A stretch of DNA of 15,433 nt from Sneathiella sp. (GTDB lineage: Bacteria > Pseudomonadota > Alphaproteobacteria > Sneathiellales > Sneathiellaceae): positions 1-15,433 of the forward strand of contig NVRR01000041.1 in NCBI GenBank assembly GCA_002732675.1, in the 5' to 3' direction. The notes below the pieces were generated by a model. It was not told the DNA's origin and ran no database searches. It saw only the letters and a list, made by a program, of their open reading frames with translations. How positions within the stretch are numbered: position 1 is the first letter of the stretch; every line of letters begins with the position of its first letter. The position numbers and the translations under genes were made by a program. Below, piece by piece: positions 6,822-14,220 of the stretch.

Positions 6822-8054
6822 ATGACAGACGCTTCGAAATCTCTGACTCTCAAAAATGCCAATCTGCTGGATGTGAGATTAGGCGAGCGCGTCGGTACAC
6901 GGAATATCTTTATCGAAGATGGTATTATTCAGGAAGTCTCTGAAGGCCCCGTGACAAAAGGCGCGACGGTACTTGATCTTTCCGGGCTGACCGTTATGCC
7001 GGGGCTTTGCGACGCCCATGTTCATGTCGTGGCGGCAACCGCCAGTTTTCCAGATCTGATGAAATGGTCGCAAATGTATGTGGCCGCACGTGCAGGGCAG
7101 ATCTTGTCCGGCATGATTTCCCGCGGCTTTACGACAGTGCGCGATTGCGGCGGCGCTGATTTTGGGATCGCGAAAGCGATTAATGAGGGGTATTTGATGG
7201 GCCCTCGGGTGTTGTTCAGTGGTCACGCCATTTCGCAAACCGGTGGCCATGGCGATATGCGCGAGGCTGGCGAGAACTGGGAAAGCTGTACTTGCTGTGC
7301 TGGTCTTGGTGTCGTTGTTGATGGCGTGCCTGACGTCCGGCGTGCCTGCCGCGAAGAACTTCGCAAAGGCGCGCATTTTATCAAGGTAATGGCTTCTGGC
7401 GGTGTTTCCTCGCCCACGGATCGTATCGGCAATACGCAGTTTTCAATGGATGAACTGACCGCAGCCGTTGAAGAGGCCGAGGCCGCGCAGACCTATGTAG
7501 CCGCACATGTCTATACGGCGCGGGCGGCCAATCGAGCTCTTGAATGCGGTGTACGATCGATCGAACATGGAAATCTGATTGACGATACAACCATCGATCT
7601 GATGCTGAAAAAAGACGCTTTTCTAGTGCCGACGATGTCCACTCATGAAGTGCTGGGAAGTGAAGGTCTCGCAGCTGGTATGTCGCAGGCAATGTGCGAC
7701 AAGGTCGATAAGGTTGTTGAGGCCGGTCACAAAACCCATGCGCATGCTCATTCCCGCGGCGTGAAAATGGTTTTCGGCACGGATTTTATAGGGCCGATGC
7801 ATCGCCATCAGCTGCTCGAGTTCAGTATTCGAAGCCGGTTCCAGACCCCCGCAGAAATTATTCGGTCCGCAACGCTGACGGCGGCGGAACTTTTCCAGAT
7901 GGAGGGTGAAATTGGGGAACTCGTTACCGGCGCCCGCGCCGATATCCTGGCGCTGGATGGCGACCCACTCGCTGATATTGGCGTCCTTCAGGACCCGGAC
8001 AGGTATTTGAAATTCGTTGCGAAGGACGGAGAGGTTTTCAAGAACGTAATTTAG
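6822..8054 (+). CDS. Metal-dependent amidohydrolase, prolidase-like (Xaa-Pro dipeptidase subgroup)
   Basis: This 410-residue protein is a binuclear amidohydrolase-superfamily enzyme. It has no signal peptide, so it acts in the cytoplasm. Metal and catalytic residues are in place: HxH at H66/H68 after strand 1, the probable carboxylated lysine K188 in FIKVMASGG, H229 in AAHVY, H249 in IEHGN, and D321 in FGTDF. The small flanking beta-sandwich is formed by the first 55 and last 50 residues, ending ARADILALDGDPL. The segment ISQTGGHGDMR (138-147) is typical of the subgroup whose characterised members cleave dipeptides with C-terminal Pro, Lys, Arg or hydrophobic residues; this assignment is from family resemblance. 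C156, C158 and C159 form an unusual cysteine cluster. Lying between two TRAP systems, it probably hydrolyses an imported amide or peptide-like acid. Imidazolonepropionase-like activity is a less likely alternative. Confidence 0.9.
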   Translation: MTDASKSLTLKNANLLDVRLGERVGTRNIFIEDGIIQEVSEGPVTKGATVLDLSGLTVMPGLCDAHVHVVAATASFPDLMKWSQMYVAARAGQILSGMISRGFTTVRDCGGADFGIAKAINEGYLMGPRVLFSGHAISQTGGHGDMREAGENWESCTCCAGLGVVVDGVPDVRRACREELRKGAHFIKVMASGGVSSPTDRIGNTQFSMDELTAAVEEAEAAQTYVAAHVYTARAANRALECGVRSIEHGNLIDDTTIDLMLKKDAFLVPTMSTHEVLGSEGLAAGMSQAMCDKVDKVVEAGHKTHAHAHSRGVKMVFGTDFIGPMHRHQLLEFSIRSRFQTPAEIIRSATLTAAELFQMEGEIGELVTGARADILALDGDPLADIGVLQDPDRYLKFVAKDGEVFKNVI

Positions 8055-8127
8055 GAAATCGACCATAAATCCCGTCTATTCGCAATCGAAGTAATGACGA
8101 TGTTTTAACCACGAAAGGAAAAAAAAG

Positions 8128-9264
8128 ATGAAGTACTTACGACAAACAGGGATTGCTGCCATCCTGGCGGCAGGCGCAATGGCGGTATGCCAGCCGGCAT
8201 TTGCCAAAGACTTTAATGCCAATATTTTCTTCCCAGATCAGCACCCGCTTGGGAAATACGGGTATGTTGAATGGGCTGAGACAGTTGAGGCAATGTCCAA
8301 TGGTGAGTTGAAAGCTACGGTCTTTACGGGGACTGTTCTGTTGCCGCCACGCTCCGGTATGTCCGGTGTGCGCGATGGTATCGCGCAGGTTGGCTATCAT
8401 GCGGGAACATACACACCCGCTGAGCTGCCGATTTCCAATGCTTTGCAGGAAATGGGCCTGAACTACAGCGACGCTCTGGTGATGATCGCGGCGGCTTCAG
8501 ACTTCAATATGACAAATCCGGCGGCCCTTGATCAGTGGAAAAAAGCAGGTGTTGTTTACGGCGGTGGATACAGTACGCCATCTTATAACCTGATGTGTAC
8601 CACGCCGATGAAAAGCGTAGAGGACTTGAAGGGAAAACGTCTTCGCACGGCGGGCGCAGCAATGTCGCGTTGGGTTGAGTCTGTTGGTGCGGTTCCGGTA
8701 AATGTGCCTTCCAGTGAAATGTATCAGGGCCTTGAAAAAGGTGTTCTGGATTGCGCCGTCAATGTCGCGTCTGACCTTAAATCCCGTAGTCTGTGGGATG
8801 TCGCCAAACACACGACTATGGCGCCGCTAGGCATTTACTATTCTGGACCCATGTGGGCGTATAATCAGGACTTCTGGAAGGAACTTTCTCCGGCAGATCG
8901 TCAAATTTTCTTCGATGCAAATGCCAAAGCAATGGCTGATTTGTATGTCGGATATAATGCCTCCGTCGATGCGGCGCTCTCTGAAGCTGCTAGCCATGGG
9001 GTAAGCGTCTATCAACCAAGTGACGAGATGAAAGCCTCCATCCAGGCTTTTGCGGATGCCAATTTGGTGGAAGTCTACAAGACTGGAAAAGAAAAATATG
9101 GTCTTGAAGATCCTGAAGCTTTGCTTGGTCAGTTCGATGCGACCGTGAAGAAATGGGAAAAACTATTTGAGGGTGTGGATCGTAAGGATTCCGCGGCCAT
9201 TGAAACCATTATCAAGGTCAATCTCTACGACAAGCTCGACTCCGACAAATACGGCGTCAACTAG
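8128..9264 (+). CDS. TRAP transporter periplasmic solute-binding protein (DctP family), system 2
   Basis: This 378-residue protein has a clear Sec signal peptide: K2 and R5, a hydrophobic core at 8-20, and cleavage after AFA at 24-26. The mature protein opens with FFPDQHPLGKYGYVEWAE, the usual first strand and helix of this DctP branch, and shows YTPAELP at about 95-101. The ligand-clamp region is LKGKRLRTAG at 167-176, with R173 as the expected carboxylate-binding arginine, followed by MYQGLEKGVLDCAVN. It differs from the system 1 binding protein in length and motifs and is clearly not a recent duplicate. AAAGGA at 8114-8119 lies eight bases before the ATG. The gene is 73 bases after the amidohydrolase, but its membrane partners come only after a TetR gene. 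Confidence 0.93.
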   Translation: MKYLRQTGIAAILAAGAMAVCQPAFAKDFNANIFFPDQHPLGKYGYVEWAETVEAMSNGELKATVFTGTVLLPPRSGMSGVRDGIAQVGYHAGTYTPAELPISNALQEMGLNYSDALVMIAAASDFNMTNPAALDQWKKAGVVYGGGYSTPSYNLMCTTPMKSVEDLKGKRLRTAGAAMSRWVESVGAVPVNVPSSEMYQGLEKGVLDCAVNVASDLKSRSLWDVAKHTTMAPLGIYYSGPMWAYNQDFWKELSPADRQIFFDANAKAMADLYVGYNASVDAALSEAASHGVSVYQPSDEMKASIQAFADANLVEVYKTGKEKYGLEDPEALLGQFDATVKKWEKLFEGVDRKDSAAIETIIKVNLYDKLDSDKYGVN

Positions 9265-9278
9265 TTACCTCTAGGCGG

Positions 9279-9316
9279 GGGAGGGTACTCCCTCCCACCT
9301 TCTCCCGTCTCTTTTT
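9279..9316 (+). terminator. Stem-loop after dctP2
   Basis: GGGAGGG (9279-9285) pairs with CCCTCCC (9290-9296) around a TACT loop, starting 15 bases after the dctP2 stop. A run of five T at 9312-9316 follows, but 15 bases after the stem, so strict intrinsic termination is uncertain. It may be a partial terminator or an mRNA 3'-end stabiliser, like the stem-loop after the first binding-protein gene. Confidence 0.55.
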
Positions 9317-9387
9317 ATCGGAACTTCTATGGGTTTCACTTCGTCAAATAATCATGATACCAATCTACCTGATAAGGAATTTCAGTT

Positions 9388-9391
9388 GGAG
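9388..9391 (+). promoter_or_regulatory. Ribosome-binding site deciding the TetR start
   Basis: GGAG at 9388-9391 (within TTGGAGAAG) lies nine bases before ATG 9401. No Shine-Dalgarno sequence precedes the earlier in-frame ATG at 9329. Confidence 0.6.
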
Positions 9392-9400
9392 AAGTCAATC

Positions 9401-10006
9401 ATGAACGCTCAGGGTAAACCAAACAAGCATGTGGAACGTTCAGCCCGCATGCGAGAGCGGATATTAACGGCGACGCTTGATTGCATTTATGAGAATGGCT
9501 TCCAAAAAGCCTCTACAACTGAAATTGTCAAGCGCGCCGGTGTGTCGAGAGGAGCTATGCTCCATCACTATCCGGCGAAGGAACTTTTGATTGCTTCGGC
9601 AATCGAAAAGCTTTTGGAAGATGAAATCAAAGATATCAGAAAGCGGGCCGTCGCCTATGCCGATGGTCAGCAGACGATTGATGATTTTGTTGACTACCTA
9701 TGGTCACGTTTTTCGGGTCGCCTTTTTATGATCACGATTGATTTCCTGTCAAGCGCCCGTACCGATGAAAAACTTCGTGGAGCGGTTATCCCGGTCAGTC
9801 TTAACTTTCATGACTCACTCAATGAAATCTGGTTGCAGTTCTTTAAAAACAATCGGAAATCACCTGACCAAGTGCGGATATTGCTCAATACAACTTTGTG
9901 TTTGATGCGCGGGATGGGCGCTCAGACCATTATTCGCGAGGATGAAGAATATTTCAATGAAATCGGTGATAACTGGAAGTTGCTTCTGCACAGTCTCCTG
10001 GATTGA
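9401..10006 (+). CDS. TetR/AcrR-family transcriptional regulator
   Basis: From the ATG at 9401 the protein is 201 residues, a normal TetR length. The N-terminal DNA-binding domain covers about residues 15-65, with the helix-turn-helix in the segment ASTTEIVKRAGVSRGAMLHHY (split at 37-57), which fits the TetR consensus closely. The rest is the helical ligand-binding and dimerisation domain, too variable to predict the effector. An in-frame ATG at 9329 would add 24 residues unlike TetR N-termini and lacks a ribosome-binding site. The gene is inserted between dctP2 and dctQ2 on the same strand, so it is likely to control the transport-hydrolysis operon and may itself be part of it. The operator was not identified; the only small perfect palindrome nearby is ATCATGAT at 9351-9358. 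Confidence 0.9.
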   Translation: MNAQGKPNKHVERSARMRERILTATLDCIYENGFQKASTTEIVKRAGVSRGAMLHHYPAKELLIASAIEKLLEDEIKDIRKRAVAYADGQQTIDDFVDYLWSRFSGRLFMITIDFLSSARTDEKLRGAVIPVSLNFHDSLNEIWLQFFKNNRKSPDQVRILLNTTLCLMRGMGAQTIIREDEEYFNEIGDNWKLLLHSLLD

Positions 10007-10012
10007 GAAGCA

Positions 10013-10030
10013 CCCCCGCAATCAAGGGGG
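10013..10030 (+). promoter_or_regulatory. Short hairpin covering the dctQ2 ribosome-binding site
   Basis: CCCCC (10013-10017) can pair with GGGGG (10026-10030) around an eight-base loop. The GGGGG is the core of the only Shine-Dalgarno sequence of dctQ2 (AAGGGGGAA), nine bases before the ATG at 10040. Folding would hide the site, so dctQ2 translation may depend on ribosomes finishing the TetR gene, whose stop is six bases before the stem. This is read from the sequence; function is inferred. Confidence 0.45.
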
Positions 10031-10039
10031 AATATAGCC

Positions 10040-10585
10040 ATGTCAGAAACGAACGTGGTCTTTAACAGCGTGGAAAGCTTTGTTGTCGGAATTACCAGGG
10101 CTCTGGTGGTTTTGTGCGGTGCTTTTCTCGTACTCATGATGGTTCATGTCGGCAGTGACATTGCCATGAAGCTTCTTTTCAACGCACCCATAACCGGAAC
10201 GCTTGAGACCGTTTCATATTTTTATATGGTCAGTATTGTCTTCCTTGCCTTGCCCTTTGTTGAACTGCGGCATGAGCATGTCTCCGTCGATTTGTTCTTT
10301 CAAAGGTTTCCGCCTGGCCTGCAAATCATCGTTTATGCCTTGGGCGCTTTGCTCTCGGCGGCCTATTACGGATTATTCTGCTATCAGACAACTATTGATG
10401 CCCTGAAGGCGACGGCAGAGCGGGAAACCGTCATGTCGAACTTCATTTTTTACGTCTGGCCAAGCCGTTGGGCTTTGTCAATTGGCAGCGGCATTCTCGT
10501 GCTTGCCATACTTTTGAACGGCGTTAGGGCAATATTGAAACGTCAGATTCCCGAGCTTGGAATGGATACGGATGCAGCGTCATGA
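10040..10585 (+). CDS. TRAP transporter small permease (DctQ family), system 2
   Basis: This 181-residue inner-membrane protein has four hydrophobic segments at about 15-36, 54-74, 93-115 and 140-161. The conserved DctQ loop motif VELRHEHVSVDLFF lies between segments two and three at about 74-87, and WPSRWALSIGSGILVL introduces the fourth. It is the small membrane subunit that pairs with the following DctM. Its stop overlaps the dctM2 start by four bases (ATGA), showing coupled synthesis. It is only distantly similar to the system 1 DctQ. The binding protein for this pair is presumably the one encoded upstream across the TetR gene. Confidence 0.92.
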   Translation: MSETNVVFNSVESFVVGITRALVVLCGAFLVLMMVHVGSDIAMKLLFNAPITGTLETVSYFYMVSIVFLALPFVELRHEHVSVDLFFQRFPPGLQIIVYALGALLSAAYYGLFCYQTTIDALKATAERETVMSNFIFYVWPSRWALSIGSGILVLAILLNGVRAILKRQIPELGMDTDAAS

Positions 10586-11904
10586 GTGCAGGATTAATAG
10601 GTGTCATTGGCGTATTCGTCACATTGGGGCTAATGGCTCTACGGGTTCCGATTGCTGTTGCTCTTGGGGGTGTTTCAATCGCTGGTATCATGGCGCTCTT
10701 GGGTTTCAGGGCTGGCATGGGGATCATTTCCAGTGTCCCGTTTAACTTCATCGGTAACTGGTCACTGACTGCGGTGCCGATGTTTCTTCTTATGGGTTAT
10801 ATCTGTACGACGACGGGACTAACCAATGGTTTGTTTCGAGCGATGCGTATTTTGCTGGCACGTCTGCCAGGCGGGCTGGCCATTACGGGTGTTGCGGCAA
10901 GTGCGCTATTTGCTTCTGCTTCCGGTTCTAGTGTGGCGACAGCATCTGCCATGGCGCGGATTGCTGTCCCGGAGATGCTCCGCCATAAATATGATCCAGG
11001 TCTGGCCAGCGGTGTGATCGCGGCCTCGGGCACGCTCGGCTCTCTGATCCCGCCCAGCATCTTGATGGTCCTCTACGGTATTTATGCCGAGGTTTCCATT
11101 GGTAAGCTGTTTATTGCAGGCTTCCTGCCCGGCCTTGTTTCGGCCTTGCTCTATATGGGCATGATCGTGATCCGCTGTAAGCTCAATCCCGAACTGGCGG
11201 GCGGTGCAACGACGACAATTGAAAAGTTCAGCGTTAAGGATAAATTGGCGGCTGTCAGTGAAGTATGGCCTTTGCCGATCCTCATTTTTTGTGTTCTGGG
11301 CGGCATCTTTACCGGGCTGTTTTCGCCAACCGAAGCCGGTGCGGTGGGGGCGATCGTCGCCGCTCTCATTGCTATTTTCAGGGGGCAGATGTCGGTCGCC
11401 GCGTTCAAACAGGCGATCATCTTCGCTGTGGTTGGAACGTCGAGTATTTTCGCCATTCTTATCGGTACATTGTTCTTTACCCGGTTATTGGCGCTAAGTG
11501 GCTTGCCGACAGATCTCGCGGATTTTGTTCTCTCTGTCACCGGTGGTAATCCCTATATGATTATCGTCGGTGTTGCGGTGATTTATGTCATCCTCGGCAT
11601 GTTCGTGGAATCCATTGGCTTGATGCTTCTGACCTTACCGATTGTCTTGCCGTTGGTGCACGGCGCCGATATGAACCTGATCTGGTTCGGGATCATTGTG
11701 ATCAAGCTTCTGGAGATTGGGCTGATTACCCCGCCGATTGGTCTCAACGTTTATGTGATCAAAGGGGCGCTGGGCTCTCAAGTTTCGCTACAGAAGATTT
11801 TCCAGGGTGTGACCTGGTTTATCGTTATGGATATCGTAGCGCTCCTACTGATTGTTTTTATTCCGGCTTTGTCTTTGTTTCTTCCGGAGGTTATGTGGGA
11901 ATAA
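10582..11904 (+). CDS. TRAP transporter large permease (DctM family), system 2
   Basis: This 440-residue polytopic inner-membrane protein is the channel subunit of the second TRAP system. It shows SGSSVATASAMARI from residue 114, SGTLGSLIPPSI at 149-160, the ESIGLMLLTLPIVLPLV hairpin and ITPPIGLNVYVIKG, all in the positions expected for DctM. The motifs and length parallel the system 1 DctM, but the sequences differ throughout, so these are old paralogues and not a recent tandem duplication. It overlaps dctQ2 by four bases. It is the last clearly functional gene of the plus-strand train. Confidence 0.95.
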   Translation: MSAGLIGVIGVFVTLGLMALRVPIAVALGGVSIAGIMALLGFRAGMGIISSVPFNFIGNWSLTAVPMFLLMGYICTTTGLTNGLFRAMRILLARLPGGLAITGVAASALFASASGSSVATASAMARIAVPEMLRHKYDPGLASGVIAASGTLGSLIPPSILMVLYGIYAEVSIGKLFIAGFLPGLVSALLYMGMIVIRCKLNPELAGGATTTIEKFSVKDKLAAVSEVWPLPILIFCVLGGIFTGLFSPTEAGAVGAIVAALIAIFRGQMSVAAFKQAIIFAVVGTSSIFAILIGTLFFTRLLALSGLPTDLADFVLSVTGGNPYMIIVGVAVIYVILGMFVESIGLMLLTLPIVLPLVHGADMNLIWFGIIVIKLLEIGLITPPIGLNVYVIKGALGSQVSLQKIFQGVTWFIVMDIVALLLIVFIPALSLFLPEVMWE

Positions 11905-11967
11905 GGTTCGGTTCGCTGCTGTAATTACTTTCAGTTCAATACCTTTCCAAAGAAAGAGATATTATTG

Positions 11968-12129
11968 ATGAATAATGGTGACCAGGGGCGGGTTCGTAGC
12001 ATCGACACGCGGATATTCAGTCCGCGTGAAAATGCTGAAAACCTGGCCTTGGAAGCCAAGAATAGTTTTCTGGTATGTTTGCTTGGCAGCTCAAAAATTC
12101 AAAATGGTAGTTCCACGGTTAATGTGTAA
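11968..12129 (+). CDS. Possible small or truncated protein, unrecognised
   Basis: The region between dctM2 and the convergent minus-strand operon (11905-12213) contains a 53-codon frame from ATG 11968 to TAA 12127-12129. Its first half has convincing protein character (RVRSIDTRIFSPRENAENL, then ALEAKNSFLV), with hydrophilic residues and plausible codon use, while the tail (SSKIQNGSSTVNV) does not suggest a domain. The upstream AAAGAG at 11953-11958 is a weak ribosome-binding site. I do not recognise a family. It could be a small gene, the surviving 5' end of a truncated gene, or chance. A 63-codon frame at 11975-12166 overlaps it in another register and looks less protein-like. Confidence 0.35.
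   Translation: MNNGDQGRVRSIDTRIFSPRENAENLALEAKNSFLVCLLGSSKIQNGSSTVNV
12006..12087. repeat. Cluster of inverted repeats within the small-ORF region
   Basis: CACGCGGA (12006-12013) and TCCGCGTG (12021-12028) form an 8-bp perfect stem with a 7-base loop. Twenty bases on, CTTGG (12048-12052) and CCAAG (12056-12060) form a 5-bp stem with an AAG loop. GCCAAG (12055-12060) can alternatively pair with CTTGGC (12082-12087), so two folds exclude each other. No T-run follows, so it is not an intrinsic terminator. It may be a structured 3' untranslated region or a repeat remnant. Confidence 0.45.
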
Positions 12130-12213
12130 GCGGGCTACATTTTCAAGATATTGTTGCATTGAATAGCCCCTGGATTTGTAGATACCTTCCCTGAGGAGGT
12201 TACCCTGGTTTGA

Positions 12214-13059
12214 CTAGACGGCGGAGAGGCAGCGTTCCTTGCAGGTTTTAACGACCTCGTCAGGGTCGCGCTTCCACCAATCGAGCTCGGAGAAAATCTC
12301 AACCTCATGGAACCCGTCGTATCCGGCGTCCTCAACCCAGCCACGCAGAAGCGGGATATCGATTACGCCATCGCCCATCATGCCGCGATCAAGAAGAAGA
12401 TCGCGCGTCGGCACCAGCCAGTCGCAGATATGGAAAGCAAGCAATCTCTCCTTGCCCGCCCGCATAATCTGGCTTTTCAACTCCGTGTCCCACCAGACAT
12501 GATAAACATCGACGGCGACGCCAATGCCATCGCCCGCGCGCTCGCAGATATCCAGCGCATGCCGCATTGTATTTACACAGGCGCGATCCGCGGCATACAT
12601 CGGGTGCAGCGGCTCTATCGCCAACTGCACACCAGCGGCACGTGCTTCAGGAAGCAGGACGGAAATTGCCTCCTCGACCATCGCGTGCGCTCCGGCCAGA
12701 TCCTTCGATCCCGCAGGCAGACCGCCGACAACGAGGACAAGGCACTGTGCACTCAGTGTCGCTGCTTCCTCGATCGCACGGCGGTTATCGTCAAGCATCT
12801 CAAGCCGCGCTTTCACGCTCCCCCATGGGAACATGCCGCCGCGACAGACGCCGGTAACGGTCAGTTCTGCTTCTCTAATTGCCTTCGCCGCCTTGGCAAG
12901 GCCCATTTCGGCAATTTGATCGCGCCAGGGAGAAATGCCACCAATGCCTGCCCGTGCGTAGCCGTCAATTGCCTCGGCAAGGCCCCACTGGGCGCGAGTG
13001 GTCGCCGTATTGATGGACAAGCGCGAATGATCGATAATAGGACGGGCTTTCTTGCTCAT
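12214..13059 (-). CDS. Sugar phosphate isomerase/epimerase-like TIM-barrel protein
   Basis: This 281-residue cytoplasmic protein belongs to the xylose-isomerase-like TIM-barrel (AP endonuclease family 2) superfamily. Predicted metal ligands lie at the expected strand ends: E149 in LAIEPLHP, D184 in VAVDVYH with H187 nearby, H210 in AFHICDW and E254 in FHEVEIFSE. Members include sugar epimerases, inosose dehydratase and lyase-like enzymes acting on 3-keto glycosides, so family membership alone does not fix the reaction. The ATG at 13059 overlaps the DUF993 stop by four bases, which marks it as the real start even though the frame extends 12 codons further to 13095. It is the last gene of the minus-strand operon. 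Its strand is free of conflict; long plus-strand frames over it are mirror artefacts. Confidence 0.9.
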   Translation of the reverse strand: MSKKARPIIDHSRLSINTATTRAQWGLAEAIDGYARAGIGGISPWRDQIAEMGLAKAAKAIREAELTVTGVCRGGMFPWGSVKARLEMLDDNRRAIEEAATLSAQCLVLVVGGLPAGSKDLAGAHAMVEEAISVLLPEARAAGVQLAIEPLHPMYAADRACVNTMRHALDICERAGDGIGVAVDVYHVWWDTELKSQIMRAGKERLLAFHICDWLVPTRDLLLDRGMMGDGVIDIPLLRGWVEDAGYDGFHEVEIFSELDWWKRDPDEVVKTCKERCLSAV

Positions 13060-14216
13060 TGTGAAACCCCACGAGCCGTCATGATCGCTGCGCACTGCCT
13101 GGCCGATTTCTCCGGGTCCGCGAACAATCCGGCACTGTCGGCAAGTCGAAATAGGGTCGCCAGATGCTGTGTCGAGCGGGCGCTCTCCTGTCCACCAATC
13201 ATCGTAAAATGATCCTGATGACCGTTGAGATAGGCCATGAAGACAACGCCCGTTTTATAGAAATTAGTCGGGGCTTTGAAAATATGACGCGAGAGCGGTA
13301 CGGTCGGCGCGAACAGTCGATCATATTCCGCTATATCTCCGGCTGCAAGATGGTCAAGTGCCGCTGCCGCAACCGGCGCAATAACGTCAAAAATACCAAG
13401 GAGGGCATGGCTATAACCCTGTTTATCACCCTTAATCAGCGCAGGGTAATTGAAGTCGTCGCCGGTATACATCATGACGCCATCGGGCAGCAGGCGGCGC
13501 ATCCTGATTTCCTTCTGGTCGTCCAGAAGGGAGATTTTGATCCCTTCCACCTTCGCTGAATTGGTCTTGAGAATACCAAGACAGGTCTGCATGGCGGCAT
13601 CCAGATCCTCAGATCCCCAATAGCCTTTCAACGCTGGATCAAACATATCGCCGAGCCAGTGAATGAGAACCGGCTCGCGCACCTGTGAGAGCAGCCGGTC
13701 ATAGACTTTTGCGTAATCCTCAGGGCCCTTGGCGACCCGCGTCAGCGCCCGGCTCGCCATCAAAACCAGCTTGCCGCCGAGCTTCTCAATAGCTTCGATT
13801 TGCAGCTCATAGGCCGCAATAACATCATCAAGAGTGTGGGCCTCCGCCGGGTCGAGATGATCGGTGCCGCAGCCGCAGGCAATCTTGTCCTCCGATCCCG
13901 CTGCGGCAAGGGAGTGGCGGATCAATTCCAGGCTCTCCGTCCAATGCAGACCGCCGCCGCGCTGTGCGGTATCCATGGCTTCCGCCACGCCGAAACCCAG
14001 GTCCCAAAGATGTCGCCGGTAGGCAATTGTTTTATCCCAATCGACAGCGGGATTGAGCCAGGGATCATTGTCAGCAAATGGATCGGCGACGACATGGGCC
14101 GCTGCGTAGGCGATCCGGTTGCGTGGCCCAGATTGTCTGGACGGAGACACCGGCGTGCCGGTCAGTGTATAACGCTCGGTCTTTCCGCCAATGATCGGCA
14201 GGATTAGGCTTGTCAT
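13056..14216 (-). CDS. DUF993 dihydrodipicolinate-synthase-like protein
   Basis: From the ATG at 14216 this is a 386-residue cytoplasmic protein of the DUF993 group, TIM barrels related to the class I, Schiff-base-forming aldolases of the DapA/NAL family. The lysine K227 in VEGIKISLLDD sits where DapA-type enzymes carry the catalytic lysine (GIK followed by a small residue). Other conserved patches are RIAYAAAHVVADP near 34-46, ACGCGTDHLDP near 113-123, LMASRAL near 152-158 and VLIHWLGDMFDP near 183-194. The frame is open back to 14348, but the first 44 codons would overlap the upstream gene and are Ser/Arg-rich junk, and 14216 leaves a 4-base gap. An aldol cleavage of a keto acid or oxidised sugar is inferred; the true substrate of this family is not known to me. 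Confidence 0.88.
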   Translation of the reverse strand: MTSLILPIIGGKTERYTLTGTPVSPSRQSGPRNRIAYAAAHVVADPFADNDPWLNPAVDWDKTIAYRRHLWDLGFGVAEAMDTAQRGGGLHWTESLELIRHSLAAAGSEDKIACGCGTDHLDPAEAHTLDDVIAAYELQIEAIEKLGGKLVLMASRALTRVAKGPEDYAKVYDRLLSQVREPVLIHWLGDMFDPALKGYWGSEDLDAAMQTCLGILKTNSAKVEGIKISLLDDQKEIRMRRLLPDGVMMYTGDDFNYPALIKGDKQGYSHALLGIFDVIAPVAAAALDHLAAGDIAEYDRLFAPTVPLSRHIFKAPTNFYKTGVVFMAYLNGHQDHFTMIGGQESARSTQHLATLFRLADSAGLFADPEKSARQCAAIMTARGVSQ

Positions 14217-14220
14217 CGCT

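Noticed and set aside
9329..9400. N-terminal extension of the TetR protein
   Set aside because: No Shine-Dalgarno site precedes ATG 9329, whereas GGAG is well placed before ATG 9401, giving a normal TetR length.
12184..12200. Weak stem-loop ACCTTCC/GGAGGT as a terminator between the convergent operons
   Set aside because: The stem is only six pairs with a bulge, and no T-run follows on either strand.
12307..13212. A 301-codon open frame on the plus strand opposite the isomerase and DUF993 genes
   Set aside because: It lies opposite two proteins with clear families and intact active sites, is rich in Arg, Cys and His, and is a mirror of their codon structure.
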